Source: Pyrinomonadaceae bacterium (GTDB lineage Bacteria; Acidobacteriota; Blastocatellia; Pyrinomonadales; Pyrinomonadaceae). From it: a stretch of 64,000 bases of DNA. Positions 62,070 to 64,000 of the stretch are shown one piece after another. The DNA lies in NCBI GenBank assembly GCA_021228405.1, contig JAJQRF010000002.1, forward strand, positions 248,001-312,000. Direction: 5' to 3'. The translations under genes and the position numbers were made by a program. The notes beneath the pieces were generated by a model. That model had not been told where the DNA came from. It worked only from the letters and a program-made list of their open reading frames with translations, and ran no database searches. Numbering within the stretch: the stretch's first letter is position 1; every line of letters begins with the position of its first letter.

Positions 62070-64000
62070 TTATTCCTTCGCCCCGAGCCTGAAAGTTAAG
62101 CCGAAATTGACCGTGAAAGGATAACCCGGCGTGGCGTGGATTCGCGTCCCGGTTTCACAGGTCGGACAAGTCTGCGATTCAAAATAATTTTGCGTTTCAA
62201 AGTATCTTTTATTAAACAAATTGTCGATTGAAAAATTTAGTTCGACCCATTTTTTCAGGCGTTTCGCGATCGACAAATCGACCACGTCCTGCCCGCTCGC
62301 ACGAATGTTTTCGTCTTCCGCATCGAGCCGATAATTTGAAATATGCCGCCAGTTCAGGGAAGCGTTAAAGCCGCGCAGTTCGGATAAAACAAAACTGCCG
62401 TTTGCGACCGTGTGCGGTGCGCTGTCGATGATGACGCGTTCGCGTGAATTGTTGATCTCAAGAAAATCGCCTGGATAAAAGGCGCGGATAACCTGCGTCA
62501 AACCGCCGTTAAAGCTTAAAAACCGATTGATGCGCACCGAATTGCGAAGTTCCAAACCGTAAGAACGCGAACGTCCGGCAAATTCGATGCTTCCGTCGTC
62601 GGGAATATAAACCTGTTCGTTCGAGCGGTCAATCAAAAAGAAACTGCCGACAAGCGAAACGCGACGCGAATTGAAGCTCGTTCCCGCCTGATAAAAATCC
62701 GTCGTCGAAATCTTCGGCGCGTCCGAATTGCGAACCACACCGCGTGCGTCTTGCGAAGAAATTCCGCGCCCGTAATTGGCATAAAAAGTGATCGGCATTC
62801 TTTCCAAAGGCGACCACGCAACTGCCAGTTTCGGCTGAAATTTCGTTGCGGATTCCTTCCCGTCGAGAATTAAAGCGCAGGGATTGGCAGGCGTAACGGG
62901 ATTGGCAAAACTGCTGTTGCAAATCGGCGAACCGCCGAAATTTCTTTTTTCCGTCGGCTTTTCTGCGACAATTCCGCCAAGCTCGAAACCGTTCACGTCG
63001 AACGTAAACGTGTCGAACCGCAAGCCGGTTTCGATGCGCAGATGCCCGTTGAAAAAATCGATTCCGTTTTGGACGTAACCTGCATAATTATTCACTTTCG
63101 CGTTTGCGTTTGTGTATAAAACGTTCGCATTATCGATATTTTCGGGTAAAAATTTACGGCGCGGGTTGCGCGAAACCGAAGGATAAAGTCCGACGTTGAT
63201 CTGGTTGAAATGCAGATTTCCGCCGACCGTCAAAAGTGCCTGTTTTCCGAAAAATTTATACGGCTGAAGATATTGGACGTTTGCACCCTGCTGAAGCCGC
63301 GAATCGTGCTGTTGGATTTCGTCACCGTAGATCGGATCGGCTAAAAAGAAAGTAAAATTAGAGAAAAGATCGAATAGCGAACGCCCGATGAAGGCATCGG
63401 CTTTGAACGTCGCGCCCGAATTTAACTCTTTGCGAAAATACGTTCCGACCGTTCCGAGCCGAACTTTTCCGCCGTTTTCGGGATCGATCGCGCCGAAACG
63501 GTCGAGTTCGCCCGAAGCGACCAGATCGAGCGGGATTTGTCCGGATGAAAAGAAGTTGTTGCGCCCGAAATTGAGTTTGAAGCCGAGCGCGGTTTTATCG
63601 TCGAATTTGTAAGTCAGATTTCCCGACACATTATCGCGGCGATAGCGCAGAGGACTTTCAAAAGGTCCGTCCGTGTAACTCGGCTCATATGCGAAAAACG
63701 CCTCGATATTTTTGATCTTCGGACTGTATGCGAAAAATCCGCGCAGAGTGTTAAAGCTTCCGCCCTGAATCCGCGCCGTGAATTGATTCGGAAGCGATTC
63801 TTTCAGGCGAATCTGCACCACGCCCAAACCCGAAAAATCGCCGTAAGCCGCCGAAAAAGGTCCGTTAATAATCGACACGTCCTGCACTAATTCGGGCGAA
63901 AGCGATTTCAAATTTCCCAGATAACCTTGCCCGTGTCCCTGCGTTCCCTGATTTTGCTGAACGTTATCGACTAAAATCTTCAAACCGCCGTTCACGCCGC
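62070..64000 (-). CDS. TonB-dependent receptor, 5' part cut by the window edge
   Basis: The frame stays open to the window edge, so the N-terminus is missing; the GTG at 63995 is probably internal. The first visible residues are the plug domain (GGLKILVDNVQQNQG, IINGPFSAAYGDFSGLGVVQI). A barrel of about 600 residues follows, ending FTVNFGLTFRLGAKE. It has SQTCPTCETG near the end. It differs from the Oar-like receptor at 25.3-28.7 kb and has a more standard plug. The substrate is unknown. Confidence 0.9.
   Translation of the reverse strand, partial: GVNGGLKILVDNVQQNQGTQGHGQGYLGNLKSLSPELVQDVSIINGPFSAAYGDFSGLGVVQIRLKESLPNQFTARIQGGSFNTLRGFFAYSPKIKNIEAFFAYEPSYTDGPFESPLRYRRDNVSGNLTYKFDDKTALGFKLNFGRNNFFSSGQIPLDLVASGELDRFGAIDPENGGKVRLGTVGTYFRKELNSGATFKADAFIGRSLFDLFSNFTFFLADPIYGDEIQQHDSRLQQGANVQYLQPYKFFGKQALLTVGGNLHFNQINVGLYPSVSRNPRRKFLPENIDNANVLYTNANAKVNNYAGYVQNGIDFFNGHLRIETGLRFDTFTFDVNGFELGGIVAEKPTEKRNFGGSPICNSSFANPVTPANPCALILDGKESATKFQPKLAVAWSPLERMPITFYANYGRGISSQDARGVVRNSDAPKISTTDFYQAGTSFNSRRVSLVGSFFLIDRSNEQVYIPDDGSIEFAGRSRSYGLELRNSVRINRFLSFNGGLTQVIRAFYPGDFLEINNSRERVIIDSAPHTVANGSFVLSELRGFNASLNWRHISNYRLDAEDENIRASGQDVVDLSIAKRLKKWVELNFSIDNLFNKRYFETQNYFESQTCPTCETGTRIHATPGYPFTVNFGLTFRLGAKE

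Overview
The window looks like chromosomal DNA of an Acidobacteriota member, probably class Blastocatellia. This is inferred from gene content: an Oar-like TonB receptor with a carboxypeptidase-regulatory-like N-terminus, an ECF sigma factor beside a kinase/TolB-like/TPR receptor, an arsenosugar gene set, secreted families typical of that group, and a moderate G+C content. No 16S gene or other taxonomic marker is present, so this stays an inference.

Layout. 1-6.3 kb: a membrane/polyamine module (end of a DUF4178 protein, a small membrane protein, DUF350, a membrane-embedded aminopropyltransferase, an exported FAD oxidoreductase), then an NYN nuclease gene with an odd leader and a multipass membrane protein. 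6.4-12.4 kb: envelope lipoproteins, a two-PDZ protein, and the sigma factor/receptor kinase pair. 12.6-18.3 kb: recF, a degenerate transglutaminase (DUF3857) gene and gyrB on the minus strand. 18.5-19.8 kb: two TlpA-like thioredoxins and tRNA-Ser(UGA). 19.8-24.0 kb: an arsenosugar cluster (arsM, DinB-like, AhpD-like, small unknown, arsS, plus a convergent TIGR04282 glycosyltransferase). 24.0-32.0 kb: a GT4 glycosyltransferase, a large TonB receptor, a PilZ-like protein, a LolA-like exported protein, a 47-residue membrane protein and a VanX/DdpX dipeptidase.

32.1-59.2 kb is the unusual part: an island built almost entirely of conflict or signalling type proteins. It has four blocks. (a) A minus operon: two TPR proteins, an EACC1-like membrane adaptor and an M48-like HExxH peptidase. 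(b) A divergent plus operon: an NB-ARC STAND ATPase, a short arm protein separated from it by one in-frame stop codon, and a long TPR arm. (c) A seven-gene minus operon: vWA lipoprotein, small membrane protein, tubulin-like protein, large actin/Hsp70-like ATPase, membrane-spanning lipoprotein, zinc-ribbon protein and a small exported protein. (d) Caspase/CHAT genes: a small CHAT protease, a caspase with DUF4384, a 53-residue acidic peptide, an exported TPR-CHAT protein, an ECF sigma factor and a candidate anti-sigma protein. A 20-residue beta-type motif is shared by the NB-ARC protein and the small CHAT protease, and the same arm-start motif recurs in four separate proteins. This suggests a multi-part STAND system whose sensor arms, ATPase and protease are encoded separately.

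59.4-64 kb returns to ordinary genes: a PLP aminotransferase, a 20-bp-period A-tract repeat array, galT, and the 3' part of a second TonB receptor cut by the window edge.
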